A stretch of 64,000 bases of DNA, taken from positions 186,001 to 250,000 of the forward strand of contig NZ_JAUSVO010000006.1 in the NCBI RefSeq assembly GCF_030814715.1, in the 5' to 3' direction. Below the pieces are notes generated by a model. It saw only the letters and a list, made by a program, of their open reading frames with translations. It was not told the DNA's origin and made no database searches. Position 1 is the first letter of the stretch. Every line of letters starts with the position of its first letter. A program made the translations under genes and the position numbers. This DNA comes from Kaistia dalseonensis. GTDB lineage: Bacteria > Pseudomonadota > Alphaproteobacteria > Rhizobiales > Kaistiaceae. Of this stretch, positions 1 through 9,462 are shown piece after piece.

Positions 1-59
1 GGGAGCGATCCCGCGGGGCTTTTGTTTTCGTCCAACGAGGTCGCTTTCGCCCGCCCGCC

Positions 60-959
60 TCAGGCCGTCCTGGCGGTGTAATCCATCTGCCTGAGGTCAT
101 CGAGGAGACTCGGGCCGGTCGGCAGCCAGCCCAGCTTTTCGCGCGTGATCGCGCTGGACGCCACGATGTCCGCCGAGGCGAACATGGCGAACCAGCCGAA
201 ATGCGCCGCCGCCTCGTCTTTCGAGAGAGAGACGACCGGAAGCCTGAGCCCGGCGGCGACGGTCTCTGCGATATCGCGTGCCGCCACGCCTTCCTCGGCG
301 ACCGCATGATAGCGCGCGCCGGCCTCGGCCCGCTCGAGGGCGAGCACATAGAGCTTGGCCACATCGAGCACATGGCCGGCCGACCAGCGGTTCGCGCCCT
401 CCCCGACATAGGCGACTGTGCCCTTGGCGCGCGCCATCTCGATATAGGGCGAGATCAGGCCCTGCTTGACCGTATCGTGCACTTGCGGGAGCCGCACGAC
501 CGAGAGGTTCACGCCGTCTTCCAGCAGGGCCTGCCCGGCCTGCTCCGAGGCGATGCGCGGATTGAAGTGATGCGCGTCGAAAACGTCCTCCCGCGCCGGC
601 TGACCATTGCGCGGATCGCCGATCCCGACGCCCGAGGTGATCAGCATGGGCCGATCCGATCCCTTCAGCACCGATCCGAGCGCCGCGATGACGCGCCGAT
701 CCTTTTCGCAATTGGCGACGAAGTTCGAGAAATCATGATCGAAGGCCGTGTGGATGACGGCGTCGGCGTTCCGGGCGCCCTCGGCGAGCCCGGCCGGATC
801 TTCGAGCGTTCCGAGATGGGCGCTCGCACCCGCCGCGGCGAGCGCGTCTGCTCCGGCCCTGGACCGCGCATTGCCGATCACCTCATGGCCGGCGGCCAGA
901 AGTTCGGGAAGGATGTGGGACCCGATGAAGCCCGTGGCACCCGTGAGGAAAACACGCAT
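60..959 (-). CDS. Atypical extended SDR, NAD(P)-dependent epimerase/dehydratase-like protein
   Basis: This 299-residue protein opens with a Rossmann nucleotide-binding motif (GATGFIG, residues about 7-13), so it binds NAD(P). The family covers nucleoside-sugar epimerases and small-molecule reductases. The usual YxxxK catalytic pair is not visible: the equivalent region reads HHFNPRIASEQ. It therefore looks like an atypical SDR with an unknown substrate. The gene is divergent from a MmyB-type regulator, and only about 80 bp separate the two starts. That gap holds a palindrome, so the regulator probably controls this gene. The family call is safe and the reaction is unknown. Confidence 0.85.
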   Translation of the reverse strand: MRVFLTGATGFIGSHILPELLAAGHEVIGNARSRAGADALAAAGASAHLGTLEDPAGLAEGARNADAVIHTAFDHDFSNFVANCEKDRRVIAALGSVLKGSDRPMLITSGVGIGDPRNGQPAREDVFDAHHFNPRIASEQAGQALLEDGVNLSVVRLPQVHDTVKQGLISPYIEMARAKGTVAYVGEGANRWSAGHVLDVAKLYVLALERAEAGARYHAVAEEGVAARDIAETVAAGLRLPVVSLSKDEAAAHFGWFAMFASADIVASSAITREKLGWLPTGPSLLDDLRQMDYTARTA

Positions 960-1012
960 GGGAAAATCTCCGATATTGACGGACGGCCTGATCCCATGAA
1001 AAATCGTCCTGT

Positions 1013-1028
1013 TAAAGTAGTGACTTTA
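1013..1028. promoter_or_regulatory. Operator-like palindrome between SDR gene and regulator
   Basis: The sequence TAAAGTAGTGACTTTA has perfect 6-bp arms around a 4-bp spacer. It lies between two divergent starts. A TATAAT-like hexamer at 1035-1040 overlaps the annotated ATG of the regulator, so the palindrome would cover the matching -35 region. Autoregulation by the MmyB-type protein is an inference. Confidence 0.45.
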
Positions 1029-1038
1029 TCATGGTATA

Positions 1039-1887
1039 ATGACCAACAGGATCACGAGCGTGACGGTTTCCGAAAACGTCCTGGGCGCATTCCTGCGCGA
1101 TCGGCGCATGCGGCTCGACCCGGCCGTCTTCGGCTTCCAGGTCGGACGCCGCCGCACGCCGGGCCTGCGCCGCGAAGAGGTCGCCCAGCGCGCGAACATC
1201 AGCCCGACCTGGTACACCTGGCTGGAACAGGGGCGCGGCGGCGCGCCATCCGCCCATGTGCTCGACCGGATCGCCGCAGGGCTCATGCTGACCGAACCGG
1301 AACGCGACCATCTGCACATTCTCGCCTTCGGCCATCCGCCCGAGGCGCGATACCGTGAGCCCGAAGGCATCAGCCCCAGACTGCAACGCGTCCTCGACGC
1401 CATGCCCTTCAGCCCGGCCATCCTCCGGACGGCGACATGGGACGTGGTGGCGTGGAACAAGGCCGCGACTGTGATCCTGACGGACTATGCGAAGCTTCCG
1501 AAGGACAAGCGCAACATATTGCGGCTGATCTTCTCCGACGAACGGGTGCGCGCGGCGCAGGACGATTGGCGCAACGTCGCCCGCTACGTCGTCGGCGCCT
1601 TCCGCGCCGATGCCATGCGGGCGGGCGCCGGCGTCGAAATCCAGCTCCTGGTCGACGAGCTTTCCGCGAGCAGCCCCGAATTCAAGGCGCTCTGGGACGA
1701 CAATGAAGTCACCGGCATGCGCGACGGCATCAAGCGCCTCCACCATCCCCTCCTCGGCGCCATCGAGCTCGAATTCTCGACCTTCGCGGTCGAAGGGAGA
1801 TCGGATCTGAACATGCTGGTCTACAGCCCGGCGAATGAGGCGGTGATGGAGCGGTTTCAGGCGGTGATTGGGGCGGCGGGGCGGTGA
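1039..1887 (+). CDS. XRE-family regulator with MmyB-like ligand-binding domain
   Basis: This 282-residue transcription factor has an N-terminal helix-turn-helix (residues about 12-90, with LRREEVAQRANISPTWYTWL) followed by the MmyB-type PAS-like domain (residues about 110-280, with WDVVAWNKAA and the YSP segment near the end). Family members often stand divergent from an oxidoreductase gene that they control, as here. The annotated ATG sits inside a TATAAT-like box. If that box is a real -10 element, translation may instead start leaderless at the in-frame GTG at 1060. The family is clear and the inducer is unknown. Confidence 0.88.
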   Translation: MTNRITSVTVSENVLGAFLRDRRMRLDPAVFGFQVGRRRTPGLRREEVAQRANISPTWYTWLEQGRGGAPSAHVLDRIAAGLMLTEPERDHLHILAFGHPPEARYREPEGISPRLQRVLDAMPFSPAILRTATWDVVAWNKAATVILTDYAKLPKDKRNILRLIFSDERVRAAQDDWRNVARYVVGAFRADAMRAGAGVEIQLLVDELSASSPEFKALWDDNEVTGMRDGIKRLHHPLLGAIELEFSTFAVEGRSDLNMLVYSPANEAVMERFQAVIGAAGR

Positions 1888-2088
1888 GAGGCTATTCGGG
1901 CCAGGGCATCGCGGACGGCAACCGCGCCGCCGCGGTCCTTGTTATTGCGCCCCCCCAGCGACCCGGGCGCTGATGGCAACTTCCGACCCCGTTTCGGTCG
2001 TTCAATCCTGAAGCGCGAATTCTGAATAGCTGACGTTCTCCGTCGGCGTCGCCAGTGGTAAATGCGGCGATACCCTCAGCCCTGTGGG

Positions 2089-2115
2089 CACGGCCCACTA
2101 TCCTAACGGGCCGTG
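2089..2115. other. Hairpin upstream of the HEPN gene
   Basis: CACGGCCC (2089-2096) and GGGCCGTG (2108-2115) form perfect 8-bp arms. A competing stem, GTGGGC with GCCCAC, overlaps it at 2084-2098. Two mutually exclusive stems about 50 bp before the HEPN start could be a leader structure or a terminator remnant. No T-tract follows. Confidence 0.3.
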
Positions 2116-2167
2116 CGGTTCCCTTAGTTTCCAATATGCTAGACTTGCCCGGGAAAGGGAAACCTCC

Positions 2168-3529
2168 ATGGCTACGCTGGAATCGCATGTAGAGGCACTA
2201 ATCGCGGAACTGACGCGCATACAAGCTCCTGGATCGGTACCGGGACCGGATGAGGAAGGATTCTCGTTTCCAGGGCAAATTGCCGTCGGGAATGACCGCT
2301 TCATAATGACGACGCCGGAGATGGAGCGGCTGATCGAGCTTTTTTCGCGGGAGTTCCAACGCAGCGATCCGATCCTAAGCCGCTCTCATACCGATAAGGA
2401 ATGGAATTGGATGGTGCGGGGTGCCTTCGGCCCGGCGCTGATGCTAATCGATCTCGATGAAGACCGGCAAGAGAACGCCCGCACTGTTATCGCTGCCATC
2501 CGCGTGGCCGTTAGTGGACCTGCCAAGACACACGGCCCTGCTGAGCATTCGTTCGGCTGCACTCTGTTTGGCAACTTTGAGGTCGCACCGTTTTCGATTG
2601 GTCCAGTACAGTTTGAGCCACGTCCGGCGTGGCTCGCACGCAAGCTTTCCGAAGGCGACGTTAGCAAGACCACCGCGCAGCGCATCATGCGCGTCTGGTC
2701 TGGAGGCAAACCGCGTAAGCGCAAGAGATCGGTAGATTTCATGCGGGAGCAGAATATTCTCGATGCAGTGGGCAAGTGTCCGTATGTGTGTAGTGTGCGC
2801 ACTGAAGGGCTCGCCTCCGAAGCCGGTCGTCTTAAAGCGCAAACGGCTGCGCGCCTTGCACTGACAGGAATTGCCCTGCACTGGGCCGTACCCTCCAAAG
2901 CGCTCGATGGGTTTCGCCTGTTGGTCGATCCGTCAGTTCGCCGCCAGCGCTCGCTGGTGTTCAAACCGAAGGTCAAGACGCTGTCTGGCGGCAACCTGAT
3001 GGGCCTGCCGCATGGTCCGAATATTAGTCCTGGAGAATGGGCCAAAGAACTGGCGAAGCATCGCGATGACTTCGATGTGGTGGGCGAGGCGATCACCTAT
3101 TACCTCTCGCGTGATGGGAAGGTCGCGCGTCCAGCGCTCATGAATACATTTGCGCAGGCGCTGCTATGGTTTCATGAGGGGTGCCGAGATGAGGTGGATC
3201 TGATGGCAGTTGTGAAGTTCTCGGCGTGCCTTGATGCCCTCGCTAGTGGCGGCAAGTCCAGCGGGATCAGAAGCCTAATCCGAGCCCGGCTGGGCATGCA
3301 GGACGACAAACCCATCCGCAAGGATGGCCCCACCATGCACCAGGCTGTAGAAGAGATTTACAGCTCGGGCCGCAGCCGCACGATACACGGCACCAACGAC
3401 AAGTTCGGCAATGACTGGTCATCTACTCGGGCGCTTGCAGAACAGTTTGCGCGGATGTGCCTTGTGATGAGTCTGGACTGGGCAGCCAGCAATCCTGCCA
3501 GCGACGACCCACTGGCTCTCAAGAAGTGA
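2168..3529 (+). CDS. HEPN-domain protein, orphan, possible defence nuclease
   Basis: This 453-residue protein has no clear N-terminal family. Its C-terminal ~100 residues look like a HEPN (ApeA/RiboL-PSP type) domain: a predicted all-helical segment carrying RSRTIH, an R-x4-H motif at about residues 402-407. In HEPN RNases this motif forms the active site. The start at 2168 is preferred because a purine-rich AAAGGGA lies just upstream; an in-frame start at 2084 has no such site. The base composition is less GC-rich than in the neighbours, and the gene stands alone between a regulator gene and a REP element, which suggests transfer. A role in phage defence is an inference from HEPN proteins in general. 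Confidence 0.6.
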   Translation: MATLESHVEALIAELTRIQAPGSVPGPDEEGFSFPGQIAVGNDRFIMTTPEMERLIELFSREFQRSDPILSRSHTDKEWNWMVRGAFGPALMLIDLDEDRQENARTVIAAIRVAVSGPAKTHGPAEHSFGCTLFGNFEVAPFSIGPVQFEPRPAWLARKLSEGDVSKTTAQRIMRVWSGGKPRKRKRSVDFMREQNILDAVGKCPYVCSVRTEGLASEAGRLKAQTAARLALTGIALHWAVPSKALDGFRLLVDPSVRRQRSLVFKPKVKTLSGGNLMGLPHGPNISPGEWAKELAKHRDDFDVVGEAITYYLSRDGKVARPALMNTFAQALLWFHEGCRDEVDLMAVVKFSACLDALASGGKSSGIRSLIRARLGMQDDKPIRKDGPTMHQAVEEIYSSGRSRTIHGTNDKFGNDWSSTRALAEQFARMCLVMSLDWAASNPASDDPLALKK

Positions 3530-4174
3530 ATGAATAGGGTATGCCCTCAGCGGACTTGCCACTTCCAGCCCCAATTCCGTGATCGGCGGAACGACCGCTG
3601 CCTTAAGCGCCCATTGAAAAAGCGGACAGGCGGGAAACCACCCCATTTCTGACCCCGTGGCCGATTTGCCGGGGCGGATGGATTCCCGGATGACGACGTT
3701 GGTTCGAAGACGTTCAATATGAGGTGCCAAGCGGCACGAAAGAAGATTTGCTGAACGCCCGTCCACTTTGAGTGCGTTTTTTTTGGAGCCGGTGAAGGCG
3801 CGATGGAATCCGCAGGGCCTTTTGTCCGGGCTCAGCCGCCAAGCCATCCCTCAAGGGGAGGGTTTTGCCGCCGGTGGCCGACGAACGCCGTCACCTCTCC
3901 AGCTCCGTCATCCCGGGCTTGACCCGGGATCCATTCCGCCGAAGCGCAGATCGCCCCAGCGGCCGAAATCACGGCTGTATGGGTCCCGGGTCGAAGCTCT
4001 GCTTCGCCCGGGATGACGGCGTTCTTAAAGGCTTCGGCTGCGCAATACAGGGAGTCGAAGGCCGTCCCCCTTCGAGCGCAGGCGCTGCAGAACCTTGATC
4101 CGGCGGATTTTGGGGGAAAGGCCCGCCTTCTGGGCGAAAGGCCCGTCTGTCGGCGGGCCCAAAGGCCGAACGGC
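3530..4174. other. Intergenic stretch without a gene
   Basis: About 645 bp lie between the HEPN gene and the secreted-protein gene. I see no credible coding frame. The stretch contains one REP-like element (3905-4020) and several GC-rich hairpins close to the 3' end of the secreted-protein gene (4141-4176). Confidence 0.6.
3905..4020. repeat. REP/BIME-like element (CCGTCATCCCGGG family)
   Basis: The element begins with CCGTCATCCCGGG and ends with CCCGGGATGACGGC, so its outer arms are inverted copies. Internal hairpins include CCCGGGCTTGACCCGGG. Related elements occur at 14927-15043 and 49350-49453, which shows that this is a dispersed extragenic family. Confidence 0.75.
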
Positions 4175-4615
4175 CTACTTCAACGAGATCGCCATGCCGC
4201 TGATATCGGCGTTGATCTGGAGTCCCGTCTGCGTGCCCGAGAGTTCGAGCCGGGCGCCCTTTTCGTTGGTCATGACGATGACCTGGGCGCCCTTGACGGC
4301 TGCGCCGCCGCCGCCGGCCGCGGCGTAGACACCCGCCACGTCCGAGGCGCGCTTGATGTTGCGCACGGTGCCCTGGAAATTGGTCCTGGAAACGCCGAAG
4401 GCGAGCCCGCCCGACAAGCCGCCGATCGCGATCGGATAATTGCGACCCTGGAAGGTCAGCGTGCCATCGCCGCCGGAACCGCCGACGAAGAAGGCCGCCT
4501 TGTAGATCGAGAAGCGGATCGTGCCCGTATCGGCATGCGCCGCGCTGGCGGCACCGACGGCCACCGCCGCGACAGCGGCAACAGCAACGGCACGGAGTCT
4601 GGACGAGATTATCAT
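4175..4615 (-). CDS. Small secreted protein of unknown function, glycine-rich
   Basis: This 146-residue protein has a clear Sec signal peptide (positively charged start, an alanine/valine-rich core, cleavage likely after AHA near residue 28). The mature part is rich in glycine and beta-prone segments such as GTLTFQGRNYPIAIGGLSGG. The C-terminus (MTNEKGARLELSG, then DISGMAISL) recalls the EipA/DUF1134 type of envelope proteins, but I cannot confirm that family. AGAGGAACGACC just upstream of the ATG gives a good ribosome binding site. It is probably periplasmic. Confidence 0.6.
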   Translation of the reverse strand: MIISSRLRAVAVAAVAAVAVGAASAAHADTGTIRFSIYKAAFFVGGSGGDGTLTFQGRNYPIAIGGLSGGLAFGVSRTNFQGTVRNIKRASDVAGVYAAAGGGGAAVKGAQVIVMTNEKGARLELSGTQTGLQINADISGMAISLK

Positions 4616-4706
4616 AGTGGTCGTTCCTCTGGATCGCCGCGCGCCCAGCGGCTGGGCTCGTCAGCATTGCGTCACGCTACAACTGAACCGTCGCGCCCGC
4701 TATTGG

Positions 4707-4787
4707 TTCCAGGCCAAGAACTTCCAAGCAAATGGCCTCCAAGCACATAGCTTCCAAGCACATGGCTTCCAGGCACACGGCTTCCAG
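4707..4787. repeat. 15-bp tandem repeat, about 5.4 copies
   Basis: The units follow TTCCAAGCACATGGC with small changes, at 4707, 4722, 4737, 4752 and 4767, plus a 6-bp partial copy. The period is divisible by three, so both strands read as five-residue repeats (FQAHG on plus, LEAMC on minus). No supported gene covers it. Confidence 0.8.
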
Positions 4788-4848
4788 CCGCTCCGCCCCG
4801 ATCGGCGGCCTCGATGGTCCGGCCGCTCCGCTCATGTTCCGTCGGCAG

Positions 4849-4894
4849 AAAACAAAAACCCTTGAACGCGCCCCTGCGGGCGGGTTCAAGGGGT
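4849..4894 (-). terminator. Rho-independent terminator of ilvC
   Basis: Read on the minus strand, arms starting CCCTTGAACC and ending GTTCAAGGG enclose a GC-rich inner stem. They are followed by TTTTTGTTTT. It lies about 75 bp after the ilvC stop codon, in the right orientation. Confidence 0.8.
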
Positions 4895-4968
4895 AGCAGC
4901 GCCAGCGCCGATATCGCCCTCCTCCCTCGGCAACGGCCGAGGGAAGAGGAGAGACGGCGGGGAAGACC

Positions 4969-6000
<1,032 letters not shown>

Positions 6001-6723
6001 TCATCCCGTCCGTTCGTTTCCCGCGCCGGCTCTCTCTGGAGCCGGTCCGGTCCCGTGCCGGCCCTCTGGGGACAGCCCGGTGGTTCTTTCAGCGCCATAG
6101 AGGCGCAGAAACTGGTCGATCGCCTGTTCCGCTCGCGCGGCCGGCGATTGGTCGTCGAGCCCGTCGCCGAGCAGCAGGCGCACATGCATGTCGCGCACGA
6201 CGAGGCCGTAGAGCGTGCGATAGGCCTCGCGCGTATCATCGAATGCGATCAGCCCGGCCGCGCGCCCGGCCTCGAGCAAGGCGGAAAGCCGCGTCTCGAT
6301 CGGCTTGCGGCCATGTTCGCGCAGCAGCCGGCCGAGCTTCGCCTCGTCGCGGCGCGCCTGGCCGATCGCAAGGCGGTTCAGCGCCAGCGACATGTCGCCG
6401 GCGAGCACGCGCAGCAGATTGGCGCCGATGCCGATCAACTGCGCCCTGAGCGCCGCGCGGCCGACCGCGCCGGAGGATTGCGGCTCGGCCCGCACCTGGC
6501 TCGACTGGAAGGTGATCATCGCGGCCAGCAGGCCATCGCGATCACCAAACCATTTATAGAGGCTCTCCTTCGAGCAATTAGCCGCGCGCGCCACGCCCGC
6601 CGTGGTCAGCGCCCGCTCGCCGCCCTCGACCAGCAGCGCGAGCGCGCTTTCCAGAACGGCGTTCTGGCGCGGCGAATAGGTCTCGCCCGCTGTCGTCGCC
6701 ATCTCGGTCGTCGCTGCGCTCAT
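6001..6723 (-). CDS. TetR/AcrR-family regulator upstream of ilvC
   Basis: The N-terminal helix-turn-helix (LTTAGVARAANCSKESLYKWFGDRDGLLAA) is of TetR type. The helical C-terminal half should bind a ligand. I place the start at the ATG at 6723 (240 residues); an upstream TTG at 6792 lacks a ribosome binding site and would crowd the palindrome at 6798-6813, and an ATG at 6702 is also possible. The stop codon lies 12 bp before ilvC, so the regulator is probably co-transcribed with it. The palindrome upstream suggests autoregulation, which would also set ilvC output. That coupling is an inference. Confidence 0.88.
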   Translation of the reverse strand: MSAATTEMATTAGETYSPRQNAVLESALALLVEGGERALTTAGVARAANCSKESLYKWFGDRDGLLAAMITFQSSQVRAEPQSSGAVGRAALRAQLIGIGANLLRVLAGDMSLALNRLAIGQARRDEAKLGRLLREHGRKPIETRLSALLEAGRAAGLIAFDDTREAYRTLYGLVVRDMHVRLLLGDGLDDQSPAARAEQAIDQFLRLYGAERTTGLSPEGRHGTGPAPERAGAGNERTG

Positions 6724-6797
6724 CGCCGCCAAATCCGTCGGTCTCCCGATCGCCCCTGTCTCGAATGCCACCCGCAGCGCATTTTGCTGCAATGCAG

Positions 6798-6813
6798 CGT
6801 ACCGTACGGTACG
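6798..6813. promoter_or_regulatory. Perfect 16-bp palindrome, probable TetR operator
   Basis: CGTACCGTACGGTACG is its own reverse complement. It stands about 75 bp before the regulator start. Size and symmetry suit a TetR dimer site. Confidence 0.6.
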
Positions 6814-6942
6814 GTTCCTTGGCGATACAGGAGGGATATCGGCAGGTCAAGGGGCGAAGCGCGCCCATCGCTCTGCCGACGCCGCGCCCGGCCGAGCTGG
6901 CCGCACGGCCGGCCGATCGCGTGCTCGTGCCCGGACGCTCCG

Positions 6943-8457
6943 TCAGCCCGCCATCAGCGCATCGAAGACAGGGGCCGGATCGTCGGCCTCGATCAGCCGC
7001 TTGCCCGAGATCACCCAGATCCGCGTCGCCACGGCCTGGACGAAGGCGCGGTCGTGGCTGACGAGAAGGCAGGCCGCGCCGTGCTCCACCAGCTCGCCTT
7101 CCAGCATCTCCTGTCCCTCGATATCGAGGTGGTTGGTCGGCTCGTCCAAGAGATAGAAATTCGGCCGGGACAGCCTTAGCAGCAGCATAGCCAGCCGCGC
7201 CCGCTGGCCGCCGGAAAGCCGGGCGACAGGCGCCGGCTGGGCGTCGATGCCGATGCCCGCCGCGGCGAGTTGCGCCCGTGCCTGGTGGTCGGCGAGCGCG
7301 CCGCTTCGCTTCACAGCGTCCCAAGGCGTCGGAAACGCATCGAGCTGCGACAGCGACTGGTCGGAATGGCCGAGTTCGAGGCTCGCCGCGCCTCGGATCT
7401 GCGGATCCGCGCCGGCAAGTGCCGCCCGTACCCTTTCCACCAGCCGCGTCTTGCCGGTGCCGTTGGCGCCGAGCAGGGCGATGCGGTCCCCCTTCTCGAT
7501 CCAGAGCCTGCCGGTGCGGAACAACAACCGTCCGTCCGGCGTCGTGATCGCCGCATCCTCCAGCGTCACCAGCGCCTTGGCGTGGCTGCCGCTATTGGTC
7601 AGGCGGATCGCCCCGGCCGAGCGTTCCTGATGCGCCGGTCTGGCCCGTTCCTCGAGCTTGTCCGCCCGCTCCGAAAGCTGCCGGGTCTTCACCACCAGCA
7701 GGTCGGAGCCGCTGTTGATGCCGATATTCTTGAGCTTGGCCGCCTGCTGGCGCAGCGCCTTCACCTTGCGCATGTCGTTTTCGAACTGGCGATCGCGCGC
7801 CGCATCGCGCTCCGCCAGGACTTGCGCGGCGCGGGAATAGGCGAGCGGGACGTCTTCGCTTGCCTCCGGCCGCAGGAACAGCGTGCGGTTGGTCACGTCG
7901 TCGAGGAAGACGCGATCATGGCTCGCCGCAACCACGGCGCAGTCGCGCGGCAAGCCGGCGAGAAACCGTTCCAGAACGCCGATCCGGCCGATGTCGAGAT
8001 GGTTGGTCGGCTCGTCCAGCAGCAGCAGGTCCGGCTCGACCACCGCCGCGCGGGCAAGCAGCATGGTGCGCTGCCAGCCGCCAGAAAGACTGCGGACGGC
8101 GCGCCCGCGCATCGCCTCGTCGACGGCGAGATCGTCGAGCAGCACATCGACCCGCCAGCCCTCCGTCTCCGCCACTTCGGGCGCGAGCGCGTCGCGCACC
8201 GCATCGTGGAAGCTGAACGACAGCAGGCGTTCGGGCGGGTCCTGCGGCGCGACGGCCACGACCAGCCCGCGCGATCGGGTGACGGTTCCGTCGGTCGCCT
8301 CCTCCTCGCCCGCCAGGACGCGCAGCAGCGAGGACTTGCCGCGGCCATTGGCGGCGACGAGCCCGAGGCGGTCGCCCTTGGCGATGGAAAGGCTGAGGCC
8401 GGCGAAAAGGGAAATGTGACGGGTGAGCGAAAGCTCTTTGGCGGCAATCAGGGACAT
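6943..8457 (-). CDS. ABC-F family ATPase
   Basis: This 504-residue protein has two ABC cassettes and no membrane segments, the hallmark of ABC-F proteins that act on the ribosome. The first cassette has Walker A NGRGKSS, signature LSGGW and Walker B LLLLDEPTNHLDI. The second has NGTGKT, LSGGQ and FYLLDEPTNHLDI. Between them is a charged helical linker (residues about 215-275), as expected for the P-site tRNA interaction motif. Roles in the family range from translation-factor-like activity to antibiotic resistance, and the sequence does not decide between them. Confidence 0.92.
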   Translation of the reverse strand: MSLIAAKELSLTRHISLFAGLSLSIAKGDRLGLVAANGRGKSSLLRVLAGEEEATDGTVTRSRGLVVAVAPQDPPERLLSFSFHDAVRDALAPEVAETEGWRVDVLLDDLAVDEAMRGRAVRSLSGGWQRTMLLARAAVVEPDLLLLDEPTNHLDIGRIGVLERFLAGLPRDCAVVAASHDRVFLDDVTNRTLFLRPEASEDVPLAYSRAAQVLAERDAARDRQFENDMRKVKALRQQAAKLKNIGINSGSDLLVVKTRQLSERADKLEERARPAHQERSAGAIRLTNSGSHAKALVTLEDAAITTPDGRLLFRTGRLWIEKGDRIALLGANGTGKTRLVERVRAALAGADPQIRGAASLELGHSDQSLSQLDAFPTPWDAVKRSGALADHQARAQLAAAGIGIDAQPAPVARLSGGQRARLAMLLLRLSRPNFYLLDEPTNHLDIEGQEMLEGELVEHGAACLLVSHDRAFVQAVATRIWVISGKRLIEADDPAPVFDALMAG

Positions 8458-8815
8458 GGAGGTCTCATCGGATCAGAGAGGCACGACAGAGCGTGCCGGA
8501 AAGGCTGACGACGAGACGGCGATGCGTTCCCTGGTCAGCCCCGCGAGATCAGGCGCGGGGCGAGGACAGGCCCTCGGGTTCTGTCATGGAAGCGACGATG
8601 CAGCACCGGCTTCCCCTTTGCGTGAGTCCAATGACGAGGGAAACGTAGCAATCCGAGCTCGCACTGACAAGGCAATCGGCTCTGGGGCACGCATCGGTGC
8701 CGCTCCCTTGGATCAACAGCAATTCGCCAGCGTCGATCGTGGCGTAGGGTCGGCGCACCCTTTTTTCAAAGCTGAAGGCACCGCTGATGCGGGCCTGAGG
8801 AACGCCGCTCGTGGG
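8458..8815. other. Intergenic stretch, nothing recognised
   Basis: About 360 bp separate the ABC-F start from the mazF stop. Open frames here show no family resemblance and no good ribosome binding sites. It should hold the ABC-F promoter, which I cannot place. Confidence 0.5.
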
Positions 8816-9151
8816 TTAGGGCACCAAGCCGAGCAACGGAGCCAGTCGGGCACGGACATCGGCCATGAATGAATCCGGCACACGCTCCAGAAACCCGAAC
8901 AAGCGCGACTCGTTGTGGACGAAGCGGATCTGGTCGATCAGCACGACGCCGCGCGTCAGCAGATGGTCCGGCAAGGGCAGGTTCCAGTTCCAGTCGCCAC
9001 GTGTAGTGCTGACCGGGCAAACGATCGAGCGGCCGGCTGCGATATTGTAGGCGAGCGGCGTCAGGATCAGCGCCGGGCGGCGGCCGGATCGCTCGGTTCC
9101 ACGGTTCGGGCTGAACTCGGCCCAGACGAGATCACCGGCGTCGTGCGGCAT
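8816..9151 (-). CDS. mazF: MazF/PemK-type endoribonuclease toxin
   Basis: The protein has about 111 residues and the PemK fold signature: the N-terminal GDLVWAEFSP, then RSGRRPALILTP, then VCPVSTT and the DQIRFV segment. MazF toxins cut mRNA at short sequence motifs and stop translation. The reading frame overlaps the 3' end of mazE by about 20 bp, so the pair is translationally coupled. I start it at the ATG at 9151; a GTG one codon upstream is also possible. Confidence 0.92.
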   Translation of the reverse strand: MPHDAGDLVWAEFSPNRGTERSGRRPALILTPLAYNIAAGRSIVCPVSTTRGDWNWNLPLPDHLLTRGVVLIDQIRFVHNESRLFGFLERVPDSFMADVRARLAPLLGLVP

Positions 9152-9455
9152 CACGCCCGCTCACAATGTCATCGTAAGTGATCTCGCCGCGCGCATACGC
9201 ATCGTCTGGAAGAGCTTCACCGCCGCGATCCGCCCCCCACTCGATAAGATCGGGCGGACCCTCGGGCCCGGCTGGGCCTGTGCCGTCAAGCAGTTCCTCA
9301 AGCGTGTAGCGCCGCGTCACGGGCCGGAATTCCAGGATCCCGCCCCGCGTCTCGACATCGAGTTCCTGTCCGTCGGATAAGCCCGCTTGATCGACAATGT
9401 CCTTGGGAATGCGAACGGCAACACTGTTGCCCCATTTCGCGACCTTGACACGCAT
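9132..9455 (-). CDS. mazE: MazE-type antitoxin
   Basis: The N-terminus MRVKVAKWGNSVAVRIPK is a typical AbrB/MazE swapped-hairpin DNA-binding domain. The acidic, flexible C-terminus should wrap the toxin. The start at 9455 is fixed by a GAGGAGG site 7 bp upstream; a longer frame starting at 9509 would run through the inverted repeat at 9463-9501. MazE proteins usually repress their own operon with MazF as co-repressor. Confidence 0.92.
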   Translation of the reverse strand: MRVKVAKWGNSVAVRIPKDIVDQAGLSDGQELDVETRGGILEFRPVTRRYTLEELLDGTGPAGPEGPPDLIEWGADRGGEALPDDAYARGEITYDDIVSGRDAARRR

Positions 9456-9462
9456 GACAGCC

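Noticed and set aside
4521-4889. Pentapeptide-repeat protein over the 15-bp tandem repeat
   Set aside because: The five-residue period follows from the 15-bp DNA unit and appears on both strands; the units do not fit the pentapeptide consensus A(D/N)LXX.
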